DNA of 64,000 nucleotides, taken from Minicystis rosea (GTDB taxonomy: Bacteria > Myxococcota_A > Polyangia > Polyangiales > Polyangiaceae). Numbering within the stretch: the first letter of the stretch is position 1; every line of letters begins with the position of its first letter. Position numbers and translations under genes: made by a program. The DNA lies in NCBI GenBank assembly GCA_001931535.1, contig CP016211.1:4943573-5007572 (forward strand), given 5' to 3'. Below are positions 25,777 to 34,474 of this stretch, one piece after another. Under the pieces are notes generated by a model, which saw only the letters and a program-made list of their open reading frames with translations, made no database searches and was not told where the DNA came from.

Positions 25777-26190
25777 ATGGAAGCTGCTCCGCCCCAAAGC
25801 CTCGCCGAGACGTTCGACACTGCGTACATGGCTCCCTATCGATCCCATCGTTGGCGGTCGATCCGGGGCCGATGGCACTGGTCCCTTCTCGAATCCTGGC
25901 AAGACGCGTTGGGAGGCCCGCTGTCCAGCATCGTGAGCGTTGGTCATTGCAGGTATGTCTATGCACGCGAAGACGCCTATTTCACCGGCGTCTCGAACCC
26001 GCATGAGCTGCGCGCACGGCTGCTCGAGTGGCACGAAAAGCTCGCTGCGGGCGTCGAACGGTTCAACCCGCGCACGCGTTCGCAGCACATGGATTGGGCA
26101 ACCATGCGGCACCTCGTATCCCTCTTTCGCGACCTCGTCGATCGCGGCTGCGACATCGAGCTTGCCCGCTGGACGTCCGAGCGAGGGTGA
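25777..26190 (+). CDS. Hypothetical protein
   Basis: 137 residues from ATG 25777. Contains YRSHRWRSIRGRWHWSLLES near the start and a helical C-terminal half (ELRARLLEWHEKLAAGVERF). No signal, no membrane span, no domain I know. Codon use matches neighbours and the amino-acid mix is balanced, so it is probably real. Confidence 0.5.
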   Translation: MEAAPPQSLAETFDTAYMAPYRSHRWRSIRGRWHWSLLESWQDALGGPLSSIVSVGHCRYVYAREDAYFTGVSNPHELRARLLEWHEKLAAGVERFNPRTRSQHMDWATMRHLVSLFRDLVDRGCDIELARWTSERG

Positions 26191-26237
26191 CGTCGTGCTT
26201 TCGATCGCTCACGCCGTGAGAAATCGGAAGATCGCGC

Positions 26238-26879
26238 TCAGGTCAGCATCGGAGTCAGGTCCGGGTCGCCTTTGGCCATCGCCCGCCGATAAGCGGGTCG
26301 CGCGCCGATGCGCTGGAGATAGGCGAGCACGTTGGGACGAGGCGCGAGATCGACGGGATGGAACAGGCGCATGGTCGTCAGCGAGAAGACGCTCATGACG
26401 TCGGCCGCGGTGAATTCGCTCCCTGCGAGATGGTCGCTTTGCGAAAGCCGCGCTTCGACCAACGCGAGCAGTTTGTCGAGGCGCTCCTGCACCGACGTTC
26501 GCACCGGATGATCCGGCGCCAGCCCGCAGCGTCCCACCATCATCGATCGAAGCATCGCCGGCTGAAGGTTGCCGTTGGCGAAGTGGAACCAGTAGAGATA
26601 GGAAGCGAAATCGGGATGGTCCGGCCCATGCCGCAAACGTCCGTCGCCATATCGGGTGAGGATGAAGTCGACGATGGCGCCCGACTCGGCCAGCAACATC
26701 CCGTCGACTTCGATGAGCGGCGCCGCGCCGAGCGGATGGAGCGCCTGCAACGCCGGCGGCGACAGGCGCGTGACGGGGTCACGCGTGTATTTCTCGAGCT
26801 CGTAGGAGACGCCGAGCTCTTCGCAAAGCCAGACGATCCGCTCCGATTGCGAGTGACCGAGGTGATGAATTTTCAGCAT
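26238..26879 (-). CDS. Glutathione S-transferase family protein
   Basis: 213 residues. N-terminal thioredoxin-like half: MLKIHHLGHSQSERIVWLC with Ser near the position of the GSH-activating residue, LHPLGAAPLIEVDGMLLAES giving the cis-Pro and the E-S pair that grips glutathione. The C-terminal helical half includes HLAGSEFTAADVMSVFSL (the N-capping box D). The typical length and order support glutathione conjugation or peroxidase activity. ATG at 26879 has an AAGGA site. The AraC gene lies 149 bases upstream on the same strand and may control it. Confidence 0.9.
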   Translation of the reverse strand: MLKIHHLGHSQSERIVWLCEELGVSYELEKYTRDPVTRLSPPALQALHPLGAAPLIEVDGMLLAESGAIVDFILTRYGDGRLRHGPDHPDFASYLYWFHFANGNLQPAMLRSMMVGRCGLAPDHPVRTSVQERLDKLLALVEARLSQSDHLAGSEFTAADVMSVFSLTTMRLFHPVDLAPRPNVLAYLQRIGARPAYRRAMAKGDPDLTPMLT

Positions 26880-27028
26880 GGATCGTTCCTTGTCGCATGC
26901 TTCAGCACGGTGGTCATGAGGCTCGATTCAATGGATGACGGCGCTCGTGCTGCCGCCGCTCCGCGCTCGCGCATCCCCATCGGGTCTGATGAGGCTTTGC
27001 GGGGCTCTCCGCAGTCGTCGAACAGAGA

Positions 27029-27913
27029 TTAGGCGGCGCCGGACGCGCGATGGCTCGGGAGAGACGAAACCGTGCGCCCGCGGTTTTGTCCGCGGATGTC
27101 GGTGGGCAGGTAGCCGAAGCGCGCCCGGAACCGCGCGGTGAACCGTGATGCGGAGGCGTAGCCCGCGGCCAAGGCGACATGAAGCACCGGAGCATCGGTG
27201 TTCTGGAGCAGCGAGAGCGCATGTGACATGCGGACGTCTTGCACGAGATCGCGAAAGACGATTCCCTCCGCCGAGAGCTTTCTCCGCAGCGTCGGGATGC
27301 TGGTCGCGGTCTCGTGCGCCACCCTCTCCATCGACCACTCGGCGGACGGATCCGCCGAAAGAAGTCGACGTACCTGCTGACCGAGCGACGCCGGCGCCGT
27401 CTGCGGAAAGTGAAAGCCCCGCTCGGCGAGCCAGAGCAAGACCTCTTGAAGACGGTGCGTGGCGATGCTCGCCGGCAGGCCGTCGGCATCACTCAAGCCG
27501 TCGAAGGCGCGGTAGTACGACGCGCGGAAAGCATCGCCCAACGCGGTGTGCTGCGCGACGCGCGGGCTCGAATGGCGCCGGGCCGCGCCGGACATGGCAA
27601 GCAGCTCGGAGCACCAGACGATCCAGAGCGCTCGGTACGTGCCACTGGCGCCGGGTGTGTTGGAGATGTCCACCACCTCCCCCGCCTGCAGGGACAAGGC
27701 TTCCCCGGCGCACGCAACGCATTCGCCGCCGGACCAACGAATGCGCTTCCGCCCCTCTTCGACGAGGATGAGCGTCGCCTGCTCGACCACGAGCCGACGC
27801 GACGTCAAATCGGAGCGCTGCACGATGTGCCCGGCCGCGCCCACGCCGGGCCGCGCGAGGACCGTGCGTGGGCCGGATCCGAGCCGAACCGTGCTAGTCG
27901 AGCTGCTTGCCAT
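27029..27913 (-). CDS. AraC-family transcriptional regulator
   Basis: 294 residues. An N-terminal cupin-like sensor (about residues 20-150, LVVEQATLILVEEGRKRIRW) is followed by a two-HTH DNA-binding domain. HTH1 lies around SMERVAHETATSIPTLRRKL, and HTH2 has the family signature HVALAAGYASASRFTARFRA and FRARFGYLPTDIR. It starts 18 bases after the YbhB gene stops, so the two are probably co-transcribed, and the GST gene follows. The effector is unknown. Confidence 0.9.
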   Translation of the reverse strand: MASSSTSTVRLGSGPRTVLARPGVGAAGHIVQRSDLTSRRLVVEQATLILVEEGRKRIRWSGGECVACAGEALSLQAGEVVDISNTPGASGTYRALWIVWCSELLAMSGAARRHSSPRVAQHTALGDAFRASYYRAFDGLSDADGLPASIATHRLQEVLLWLAERGFHFPQTAPASLGQQVRRLLSADPSAEWSMERVAHETATSIPTLRRKLSAEGIVFRDLVQDVRMSHALSLLQNTDAPVLHVALAAGYASASRFTARFRARFGYLPTDIRGQNRGRTVSSLPSHRASGAA

Positions 27914-27931
27914 CCTGAGCTCCGCGTGACC

Positions 27932-28417
27932 TCAAGCCCCGTACGTTACCGTGAAGCTCGCCTCCCCGACCTTGTTCATGTTGGTGAAGAAGCCAACCAA
28001 AGCGCCGCTCGCGTCGTTCGGCACCGGGAGCGTGTCGACCGACACGGCGTGCAAGGTGAAGACATATCGATGGGGCGCGCCGGGCGGCGGCGCGGCGCCG
28101 ACGTATCCAGCGGTGCCGAGATCCGTGCGCGTTTGCCGCGCGTCGGGAGGAAGCGGCACCGAGCCGGTCCCTGCGCCGGCGCGGAGCTCGGTGGCTCGGG
28201 GAGGAATGTCGACGACTACCCAGTGCCAGAAGCCGGAGCCGGTCGGCGCGTCGGGATCGTACATCGTGAGCACCAAGCTCTTCGTGCCTTCGGGCACGCC
28301 CTCCCAGGCGAGGTGGGGGGATCGATTCTCCCCGTGGTGCCCGAAGCCATTGAACACATGCGCGGTCGGGAGAACGCCGCCGTCGTGAAGATCGTTGCTG
28401 AACAGCCGGAAGGTCAT
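27932..28417 (-). CDS. YbhB/YbcL-type Raf-kinase-inhibitor-like (PEBP) protein
   Basis: 161 residues of a complete PEBP fold. Visible motifs are ENRSPHLAWEGVPEGTKSLV, the anion-site DPDAPTGSGFWHWVVVDIPP, APPPGAPHRYVFTLHAV (the G-x-H-R-Y strand) and a closing GEASFTVTYG. These proteins are single-domain ligand-binding proteins of unclear physiological role in bacteria. First gene of a likely minus-strand unit with the AraC regulator downstream. Confidence 0.92.
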   Translation of the reverse strand: MTFRLFSNDLHDGGVLPTAHVFNGFGHHGENRSPHLAWEGVPEGTKSLVLTMYDPDAPTGSGFWHWVVVDIPPRATELRAGAGTGSVPLPPDARQTRTDLGTAGYVGAAPPPGAPHRYVFTLHAVSVDTLPVPNDASGALVGFFTNMNKVGEASFTVTYGA

Positions 28418-28556
28418 GCTTGCCTCGTGCTCGGTTGAGGGAACGACCGCACTCTGTCACCCGAGGCGCGATCGATCGCGCCTCGGGCGCTCAATCTCTG
28501 TGCCGATTCGCTCAATGTGGCCCGCGGCCTCGTCGATCGAGCATGAGGCGGTTTGC

Positions 28557-28589
28557 GCTTGCGGGGCGATGGACGGTTCGGAGAGCATC
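28557..28589 (+). promoter_or_regulatory. Bipartite promoter-like motif, copy 3
   Basis: GCTTGCG (28557-28563), 13 bases, TTCGGAGAGCATC (28577-28589). Only 32 bases separate it from the start codon of the receiver-domain gene, with a GGGGAGG ribosome site between, so a promoter or operator position fits well. Confidence 0.55.
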
Positions 28590-28621
28590 GCTCGAAAGGT
28601 CGTGCCGGGGAGGCGATTGCG

Positions 28622-29737
28622 ATGTTGGTCGATGGGTTTTCGACGATGGCTCTTCATTCGACGGCGCGAGGGACACGACACCGGCCGCTTCATCGAGGGA
28701 AGCGCCTGACCATCACGGCGGCCTTGCTCGCAGGGCTCATGCGTTTGGCGACGCCGCGCGAAGCGTGGGGAGCGCCGCCCGGCGAAGCCCCGCTCGACCC
28801 GCAGATAGCCTCTTTGGAAGAGCGCCTCGGCACCCGAATCGGCAAGCTCGAGAAGCGCGAGAAGGATATTTGGGACAAGCTCTCCGCGCTCTCCGGGCTG
28901 CTCTCGGGGGCGGTCGTCGCCTTCATCGGCTTTTATGCGACAAACATCTACAACCGGCGTCAACGCGAAGCCGAAGTCTCCCGCAAGAATCACGAGATCA
29001 GGATTTCCGAGGCGCAGGCCATCGAGAAGCTCATTCCTCATCTCGCCAAGGAAGACACCAAAGCTGCGGCCTTGATTGCCATCGCCACGCTGGGCAACGA
29101 CGATCTCGCCGTGAAGCTCGCCGCCACCTTCCCCGGTCGCGGCTCCACGGTCGCGCTCGCCACGATCGTCGCGAACGACGCCACGCCCGCCGCCGAGCTG
29201 GCCACACAAACCATGAAGACCGATGTCATGACCGCGCTGGCCGCGGCCGATGCGCAGCCGAGGTTGGAGTCCGTGTCCCCAGCCGGCGCCGAGGCGGCGC
29301 GGCTCGGCGCGCCGGCCAAGCCCCTCGACATCACCAAAGACGTGATCCGTCGGGCGGCGCGCGCCACCGTCCTGTGGGTCGATGATCGACCGAGCAGCAA
29401 CATGCATGTACGCAGAGCGCTGGAGGCCGTGGGCCTTGGTATCGTGCCTGCCGCCACCACCGAAGAGGCGCTCGACTTGCTGGCGGCGCGCCCCTTCGAC
29501 GTGGTGATATCGGACATGCGTCGCCCGCCCGACGATCGGGCCGGATACACGTTGCTCGCGCGGATGCGCGAGCGCGGCGACGCCACGCCCTTCGTGATCT
29601 ATGCCGGCGCCGCAGCCGCCGAGCATCGGGAAGAAGCGACGCAGAAGGGCGCGCTCGGCAGCACGAATCGCCCTCGAGAGCTCGTGGATCTGGTGCTCTC
29701 CGCCTTACCGCCTTCGCCGCCGGCGGCGGCTGGATGA
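28622..29737 (+). CDS. Membrane-tethered receiver-domain protein
   Basis: 371 residues from ATG 28622, after GGGGAGG at 28607-28613. A first hydrophobic segment (residues about 31-43) may be a signal or span. A coiled-coil-like stretch follows (ASLEERLGTRIGKLEKREKD), then a clear membrane span (GLLSGAVVAFIGFYATNIYN, about 92-110) and a helical HEAT-like part. The C-terminal 120 residues are an atypical response-regulator receiver: ATVLWVDDRPSSN with acidic pair Asp254/Asp255, FDVVISDMRRPPD with phospho-acceptor Asp298, and PFVIYAGAAAAEH in place of the usual T/S and K region. No kinase is nearby and no output domain is present. Confidence 0.8.
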   Translation: MLVDGFSTMALHSTARGTRHRPLHRGKRLTITAALLAGLMRLATPREAWGAPPGEAPLDPQIASLEERLGTRIGKLEKREKDIWDKLSALSGLLSGAVVAFIGFYATNIYNRRQREAEVSRKNHEIRISEAQAIEKLIPHLAKEDTKAAALIAIATLGNDDLAVKLAATFPGRGSTVALATIVANDATPAAELATQTMKTDVMTALAAADAQPRLESVSPAGAEAARLGAPAKPLDITKDVIRRAARATVLWVDDRPSSNMHVRRALEAVGLGIVPAATTEEALDLLAARPFDVVISDMRRPPDDRAGYTLLARMRERGDATPFVIYAGAAAAEHREEATQKGALGSTNRPRELVDLVLSALPPSPPAAAG

Positions 29738-29783
29738 AGCCTGGTCGGTTGTGGGGCTCGGCCCTGGCTGCTACGCCTCGTCC

Positions 29784-29930
29784 ATGCGCTCGACCCGCAT
29801 TCGTCGCCACATGAAGGCTCCACGGCAGATCGTGTATGGCGCGCTCATCGATGGAGAGGACGATGCGCTGGATTGGCAGTTGTCGTTGACGAAGCTCGCG
29901 GCGCTCGTCGAGACGCAGGGGGCACGATGA
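29784..29930 (+). CDS. MicroORF coupled to HEAT protein
   Basis: 48 residues from ATG 29784 (39 if from ATG 29811). The sequence APRQIVYGALIDGEDDALDW ends with a helical LSLTKLAALVETQ, a balanced composition unlike shadow frames. Its TGA overlaps the ATG of the HEAT gene (ATGA at 29927-29930). It is too small for a known domain; a partner or leader of the HEAT protein is the likely role. Confidence 0.5.
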   Translation: MRSTRIRRHMKAPRQIVYGALIDGEDDALDWQLSLTKLAALVETQGAR

Positions 29931-31018
29931 AGCCTTTGAATTTCGAGACGGTTCGTTCCCTGCCCGCGCCCGAGCTGCGCAGGCTGCTGGCGGAGGGCGA
30001 CGCGCCCGAGCGGCTTTGGGCGGCATGGGCCGTGGCCTTGCGATTGGGAGCCGACGCGGTCCCGTTGCTCGCGAGGGCCGAAACGTTGCGCATGCCCTCG
30101 GGGCTTCGTCAACAGGTGCTCGTGATCGTCGCTGGCCTCGGCGAGCGCGAGGTTCTCCGTGTGCTCGCCGATCAGGACGACTCCCCCGCAGTGCGCGCGA
30201 CGGCCTGCGCCTATTTCATCCGGACCGCGCCGTACAGCACCGACGAAGACACGCTGGCCTTCGCGACACGGCATCTCGGCTCGGAGATCTCTGCGATCCG
30301 CGAGGCGGTGTTGGAGGAGCACCTCGCGCTGCGCCTGCGGCTTCCGGACGCTGCGTTGCAAAGCGCGCTCGAAGACGCCGACGACGGCATTCGCGCCCTC
30401 GCCGCGCGTTGCCTTGCGAAAGAGCAGCTCTCCGAAGCGAGCCTCCACGCCCTGATCGACGCTCTGGCGCGCGAGCCCGAGCCCGATCGGGTGCCCGAGC
30501 TATTCGGGATGCTGCCGCCATCTTCGTATCGGGTGCTGTGCGCTCGACTCCGCTCGGCTCGGACGGACCGCGTGGCGAAGATCCTCGATCTGGTTCACGA
30601 GCGCGTCGGGTCTTTGGATTGGCCCGAGCTCATGGGCCTCGAAGAGAGCGACGATCCGAGCGTGCTTCTCCGCATGCTGCGACTCTTGCAGAGCCCGCTC
30701 CCCGATGAAGCGGTCGCCTGGGCGGCGCGGGTCTACACGGGTCGCTTGATGCAAGGCGCCCCCGAAGCGATCGAGCATTGGGATCGTGATCAGGCGGCAT
30801 GGCGCGCCCATCTGCTGCTCCGAAGCAGCCTTTCGCCGAGCGCCGTGCGTCGGATGGATGCGCTCACCGTCACGCTCCTGCGGCAAACCTTCGAAGCGAC
30901 ATACGCCGAGAGCGTCCGATCGGTGGAGGAAGACGATCTCTACGATCTCGAAGCGCAATACGGAGCCATTGTCGACATGCAACGATGCCTTGCGCTCCTC
31001 GCCGCCCACCAGGGCTGA
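29927..31018 (+). CDS. HEAT-repeat-like protein
   Basis: 363 residues, all-helical, in repeated helical pairs of about 30-40 residues: APELRRLLAEGDAPERLWAA, LRQQVLVIVAGLGEREVLRV, SPAVRATACAYFIRT, ISAIREAVLEEHLALRLRLP, DADDGIRALAARCLAKEQLS. No catalytic motif. Such solenoids bind proteins. Translationally coupled to the microORF upstream, and probably transcribed together with the membrane-tethered receiver gene ahead of it. Confidence 0.7.
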   Translation: MKPLNFETVRSLPAPELRRLLAEGDAPERLWAAWAVALRLGADAVPLLARAETLRMPSGLRQQVLVIVAGLGEREVLRVLADQDDSPAVRATACAYFIRTAPYSTDEDTLAFATRHLGSEISAIREAVLEEHLALRLRLPDAALQSALEDADDGIRALAARCLAKEQLSEASLHALIDALAREPEPDRVPELFGMLPPSSYRVLCARLRSARTDRVAKILDLVHERVGSLDWPELMGLEESDDPSVLLRMLRLLQSPLPDEAVAWAARVYTGRLMQGAPEAIEHWDRDQAAWRAHLLLRSSLSPSAVRRMDALTVTLLRQTFEATYAESVRSVEEDDLYDLEAQYGAIVDMQRCLALLAAHQG

Positions 31019-31164
31019 TGTGAAGACCGTCTCGAGCGCGGCTCCGTATCGAGAACCAACGGCATGCCCTCTCTCGACACAAACCACTTGGGCCACGCTC
31101 GCAGGCGACGCGGAGCGGAGGTCGTGGGCGGGCGACGCAGGACACGTCACGGACGCGATGTCGT

Positions 31165-31665
31165 GTGATATCCAGCGGGACGACCGTGCATCTGGACATC
31201 GCCATCACCGAGGAAGCGGCTGCGCTCCTGACGTGTGTGACCATCATGCGTGAATTCGTCTGGGGGACGGCGGAAGATGAGCCGCTGTGGTTTCTCGATG
31301 GCCATGTCTTCGGTCGTATCTATCCGCATGGATGGGTCGGCGCAGGTCCGTGGCTCGCTGCCGCCTCGTCGGATCTGACCGTCGTGTCGATGTGCCCGAT
31401 GCTCACTCTGCCGGCCGGTGTTTCGCAGCCGCCGGCGCCGCAGCTTGCGGACGCGCTCGGTCGGGTGCTGGCGGTCTCCGATACGTGGTTTCTCTGGAGC
31501 GAGAATTTCGATGAGCGGCCCCCGACGCTGCTCGAGCTGAGCGCCGTGGAAGTCTCTCGAAGGGTGCGAGCAGGTCTCGAAAACAAGGCAGCGGCGCTGG
31601 ACTTGATTGCGTATTCTCCCTCGGCCGCGGCGCGTCTCCCCACTTGGTTGCCGCTCACCCGGTAG
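31165..31665 (+). CDS. Hypothetical protein
   Basis: 166 residues from GTG 31165 (a later GTG at 31186 is also possible). Mixed alpha/beta, cytoplasmic: TVHLDIAITEEAAALLTCVT, EDEPLWFLDGHVFGRIYPHG, VLAVSDTWFLWSENFDERPP. No recognised family. The start is weakly supported since no good ribosome site is seen. Confidence 0.5.
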   Translation: MISSGTTVHLDIAITEEAAALLTCVTIMREFVWGTAEDEPLWFLDGHVFGRIYPHGWVGAGPWLAAASSDLTVVSMCPMLTLPAGVSQPPAPQLADALGRVLAVSDTWFLWSENFDERPPTLLELSAVEVSRRVRAGLENKAAALDLIAYSPSAAARLPTWLPLTR

Positions 31666-31777
31666 AGAGCACAACCATGCTGGAAGCGGTGGATCGAGGG
31701 TTCCTCGCTCCAAGCGATCTCTCCGCGCCGTGTCGAAGCCGCTCGTGGAGTCGCGCATCGACGAAGGCAACCTCGAC

Positions 31778-32401
31778 ATGGTGTTCCGCCGGCTGCGGGT
31801 GACTTGGCTTCTGGTGCTCGCGAGCGCCCTGCTCTGGTACGCGCTTCCGCTCCAGATGCAGGCGATTTACGAGGCCCGCTCGTGGCCGGCAGGATACGAG
31901 GTCAGGCAGATTGCGCCGGGTGAACTCATACAGGGCACATGGTGGACCCATGAGATCGTTCCTTGTTGCATTTCGCTCGTGCTCGCAGCCGTATTGCCAT
32001 GGTGGTTCCATGCGCGGTGGCGCGCGCGGGCCTGCTTGCCCATCGTGGAAGGCGCGCTGGGGCCGGTGGTCTCGTATCGGCGTGCGCCGGTGCGGTGGCA
32101 GGCGCTCCATCCGCATGCGGTTCGATCCGTGGAGACGGCGTATTGCCTGCGGCTCGCCGGGGTCGTCGTCCTGCTCGTGCCGGCCGCCGTGCTCGTGCTC
32201 GGCATGACGTTGCCTTCGCGCGGCTTCGATGGGGGAATGCCGCCGAGGATCACCTTCTCGTCGCCGCTGGAATATCTGCCGGTGCTCGTCCTCGCGACGG
32301 TGGTTGTCACGATGAATGCTCCGACCAACGCTCGATTGCTCGGCGGCGTGCTCTTTCAAAGAGAGAGGGTCAACGAGCCGGCGTCGAGCGCGACTTCGTA
32401 G
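31778..32401 (+). CDS. Membrane protein with about four spans, unknown
   Basis: 207 residues from ATG 31778 (GTG 31730 is in frame). Spans: RVTWLLVLASALLWYALPL, IVPCCISLVLAAVLPWWF, AGVVVLLVPAAVLVLGM and YLPVLVLATVVVTM. Loops between are short with a periplasmic EARSWPAGYEVRQIAPGEL. No family recognised. Its last 46 bases overlap the 3' end of the convergent deacetylase gene. Confidence 0.6.
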   Translation: MVFRRLRVTWLLVLASALLWYALPLQMQAIYEARSWPAGYEVRQIAPGELIQGTWWTHEIVPCCISLVLAAVLPWWFHARWRARACLPIVEGALGPVVSYRRAPVRWQALHPHAVRSVETAYCLRLAGVVVLLVPAAVLVLGMTLPSRGFDGGMPPRITFSSPLEYLPVLVLATVVVTMNAPTNARLLGGVLFQRERVNEPASSATS

Positions 32402-33429
32402 TAGCCGTGTGGGTCCCAGGGGAGCGTGCGATTCCCCTGCGCGAGCGTGCCGCCGTCGACGACGACGCGCACGAATCGACCCTTGGGGAAGTGGGCTGGC
32501 AGCGTCCACGACCACGTCGTCGCGTTGCCGGCGGTGACCGGCGGCGCATTCGCCAGCAGCTTTTGCCCGAGCCAATAGGCACCGACGGTGACCACCGTGT
32601 CGAGCCACACGTCTCGGAGCGAGAGGGCGTGATCGATGCTGCCGGTGATCGAAGCGATGTCGGTGGTGGCGTACCAGGATTGGGGCGTCGGTGCGATGGA
32701 GTGAAAGAGGAAGATGAGCCAGCTCCCCTCCCCTCTCGCCGCGTCGATGTCTGCGCTGAATTTGCTCGCCGGCTCGCCGCCTGTGGCGATGGCGGAGATG
32801 CACGGGAGGTTCATGGGATCGACGTTGGCATTCGGTAGGATGGTGCCCGGGGACACGCCACGCGCCAGAAAGAAGCGGGCTTTGACGGCGGGCGCGTATC
32901 CCGTGTCGCCGAAGGGATAGGCTGCCGTCCAGACGTCCGCCTGCTTGGCCGTGGTCTTGATGTAGGCCGTGACGCCGTCGAGCTCCGCGTCCATGCCCAA
33001 GAAGGAAGCGCCGTAAAGGCAGCTCCCGTCGGCGTGACAGTGGTGCACCGTGTGATTGCCGAGCTCCCAACCTCGGGCCAAAGCACGTTGCCAGGCGGCG
33101 TCGAAGTCGCTGCCCCGAGAAGAGGTGTTGAGGTAGAACGTCCCGCGAATGCCCTTCGCGTCGAGCTCGGGCCAGTGCGCGATGTGCGAAGGTTGGGCGT
33201 CGTCGAAGGTGTAGGTGACCGCGCTCTTGAAGCCTGCCCAAGGGAGGATGCGGAGATTGCGAGCGGCGCCGCTCGGCTTGGGAACGTTGGCGGAGCCGGG
33301 CGGATCGGGAAGCCCAGAGAGAGGGCTCGTGATCTGCGCGCCGGGGCTCGACGCTGGGGCCATGGGAGCGCCGTCCGGTATGCAGCCCAGGAGCATGACG
33401 AGCGTGGCACCGAGCAGCGTCGTTCTCAT
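32356..33429 (-). CDS. Polysaccharide deacetylase (NodB-like, CE4) lipoprotein
   Basis: 357 residues from ATG 33429, with a GAGGTGG site ahead. Signal and lipobox TLVMLLGCIP mark it as exported. The NodB fold is visible: motif 1 AVTYTFDDAQPSH (catalytic Asp and metal Asp), motif 2 GNHTVHHCHADGSC (metal His residues, H-x3-H type), and YPFGDTGYAP for motif 3. It should deacetylate an N-acetylated glycan in the envelope. The C-terminal 80 residues, HFPKGRFVRVVVDGGTLAQG, look like a small beta-domain. The gene overlaps the convergent membrane-protein gene by 46 bases at its end. Confidence 0.9.
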   Translation of the reverse strand: MRTTLLGATLVMLLGCIPDGAPMAPASSPGAQITSPLSGLPDPPGSANVPKPSGAARNLRILPWAGFKSAVTYTFDDAQPSHIAHWPELDAKGIRGTFYLNTSSRGSDFDAAWQRALARGWELGNHTVHHCHADGSCLYGASFLGMDAELDGVTAYIKTTAKQADVWTAAYPFGDTGYAPAVKARFFLARGVSPGTILPNANVDPMNLPCISAIATGGEPASKFSADIDAARGEGSWLIFLFHSIAPTPQSWYATTDIASITGSIDHALSLRDVWLDTVVTVGAYWLGQKLLANAPPVTAGNATTWSWTLPAHFPKGRFVRVVVDGGTLAQGNRTLPWDPHGYYEVALDAGSLTLSL

Positions 33430-33645
33430 CACCACCTCTTCAGCTTCTTCACCAGCGCGACGACTTGCTCGGCGATGGCTCGCGCGTGCACATGGTCCCG
33501 GTGAAGCCGACGACATGGGACGACGATATCGTGAAAGGATGGGCCTTTGGAGGCGGCGGCAGGTGAATCGCCGCCGAGCAACGCGGTGGGCCGGAGATGG
33601 ATGGGTGGCCACGCGAGGGTTGCCCATGACCACGTCGAGAGGCTG

Positions 33646-34272
33646 CTAACCGAAGTGTCTCGTCCACACGGGAGCGATGGCCGGGCGGGCGCGCACGGCG
33701 GCGGTGAGCGCTTCCACCTTCGGGAGATGCTCGCGCCGAAAGGCATCGGCCAAGTCCCAGCGGCTGAGCACGGCGATGTAGAGATCGGTGGCCGAAAACC
33801 CGCTCTCGACACAATACGGTGTGCCGGCCAGGTTCTTTTCGAGCACGAGCCAGCGCTGGTGCCAAATCTCCTTGGCCCGGGCGCGCACGTCTTCTTTCGA
33901 CTCGGGCGACGGGGCGAAACGCTCGGGGTAGTCGACGATCTCGATGATGGGATAGAGCTCGGTGGCGGCGAAGAGCATCCACCTCAGGGCTTCTGCCCGC
34001 TGCGGCGAGCCCGGGGGCGGCAAGAGACCGGCGTGGCGGTGGCGCTCGTCGAGCGTGAGCAGGATGGCCACCGACTCGGTGATGATCTCGCGACCATCCA
34101 CCTCGAGCGCGGGGATCTTGCGTTGTGGGTTGAGCGACGCATAGGCGTCGCCCCGCTGCTCTTCGGCGCGCATGTTCAGATCGCGCACTTGATAGTCGGC
34201 ACCGACCGCGGCACAGGCAGCTTCGACGATGCTCGATCCGGAGCCACGTGCACCGTGAATGATGTACGTCAT
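33646..34272 (-). CDS. Glutathione S-transferase family protein
   Basis: 208 residues with the two-domain GST order: N-terminal MTYIIHGARGSGSSIVEAAC, where Ser residues occupy the active-site loop, then NPQRKIPALEVDGREIITES with cis-Pro and E-S. The C-terminal helical domain contains YCVESGFSATDLYIAVLSRW, with the conserved Asp cap. Distantly similar to the GST at 26238 but clearly a different subfamily, by the longer central loop. No operon partner. Confidence 0.85.
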   Translation of the reverse strand: MTYIIHGARGSGSSIVEAACAAVGADYQVRDLNMRAEEQRGDAYASLNPQRKIPALEVDGREIITESVAILLTLDERHRHAGLLPPPGSPQRAEALRWMLFAATELYPIIEIVDYPERFAPSPESKEDVRARAKEIWHQRWLVLEKNLAGTPYCVESGFSATDLYIAVLSRWDLADAFRREHLPKVEALTAAVRARPAIAPVWTRHFG

Positions 34273-34474
34273 GAAGCGAGGCTATCACTCTCGCGCCGAA
34301 GGGCGCGCGCAACGACAACTGGCCATCTGCGCCCGCCAAAGTGCGTCGTCTTTCGTCTCGAGAGGGCGTTCGAGATCGATGGATCACGTTTTTGATTCGA
34401 TGAGAGGCGTTCTCACGGCGACGAGGCGCGATCCTGCGAGGCCAAGAGGCGGCGAGCCGAGGTAGGCTGCCGGC

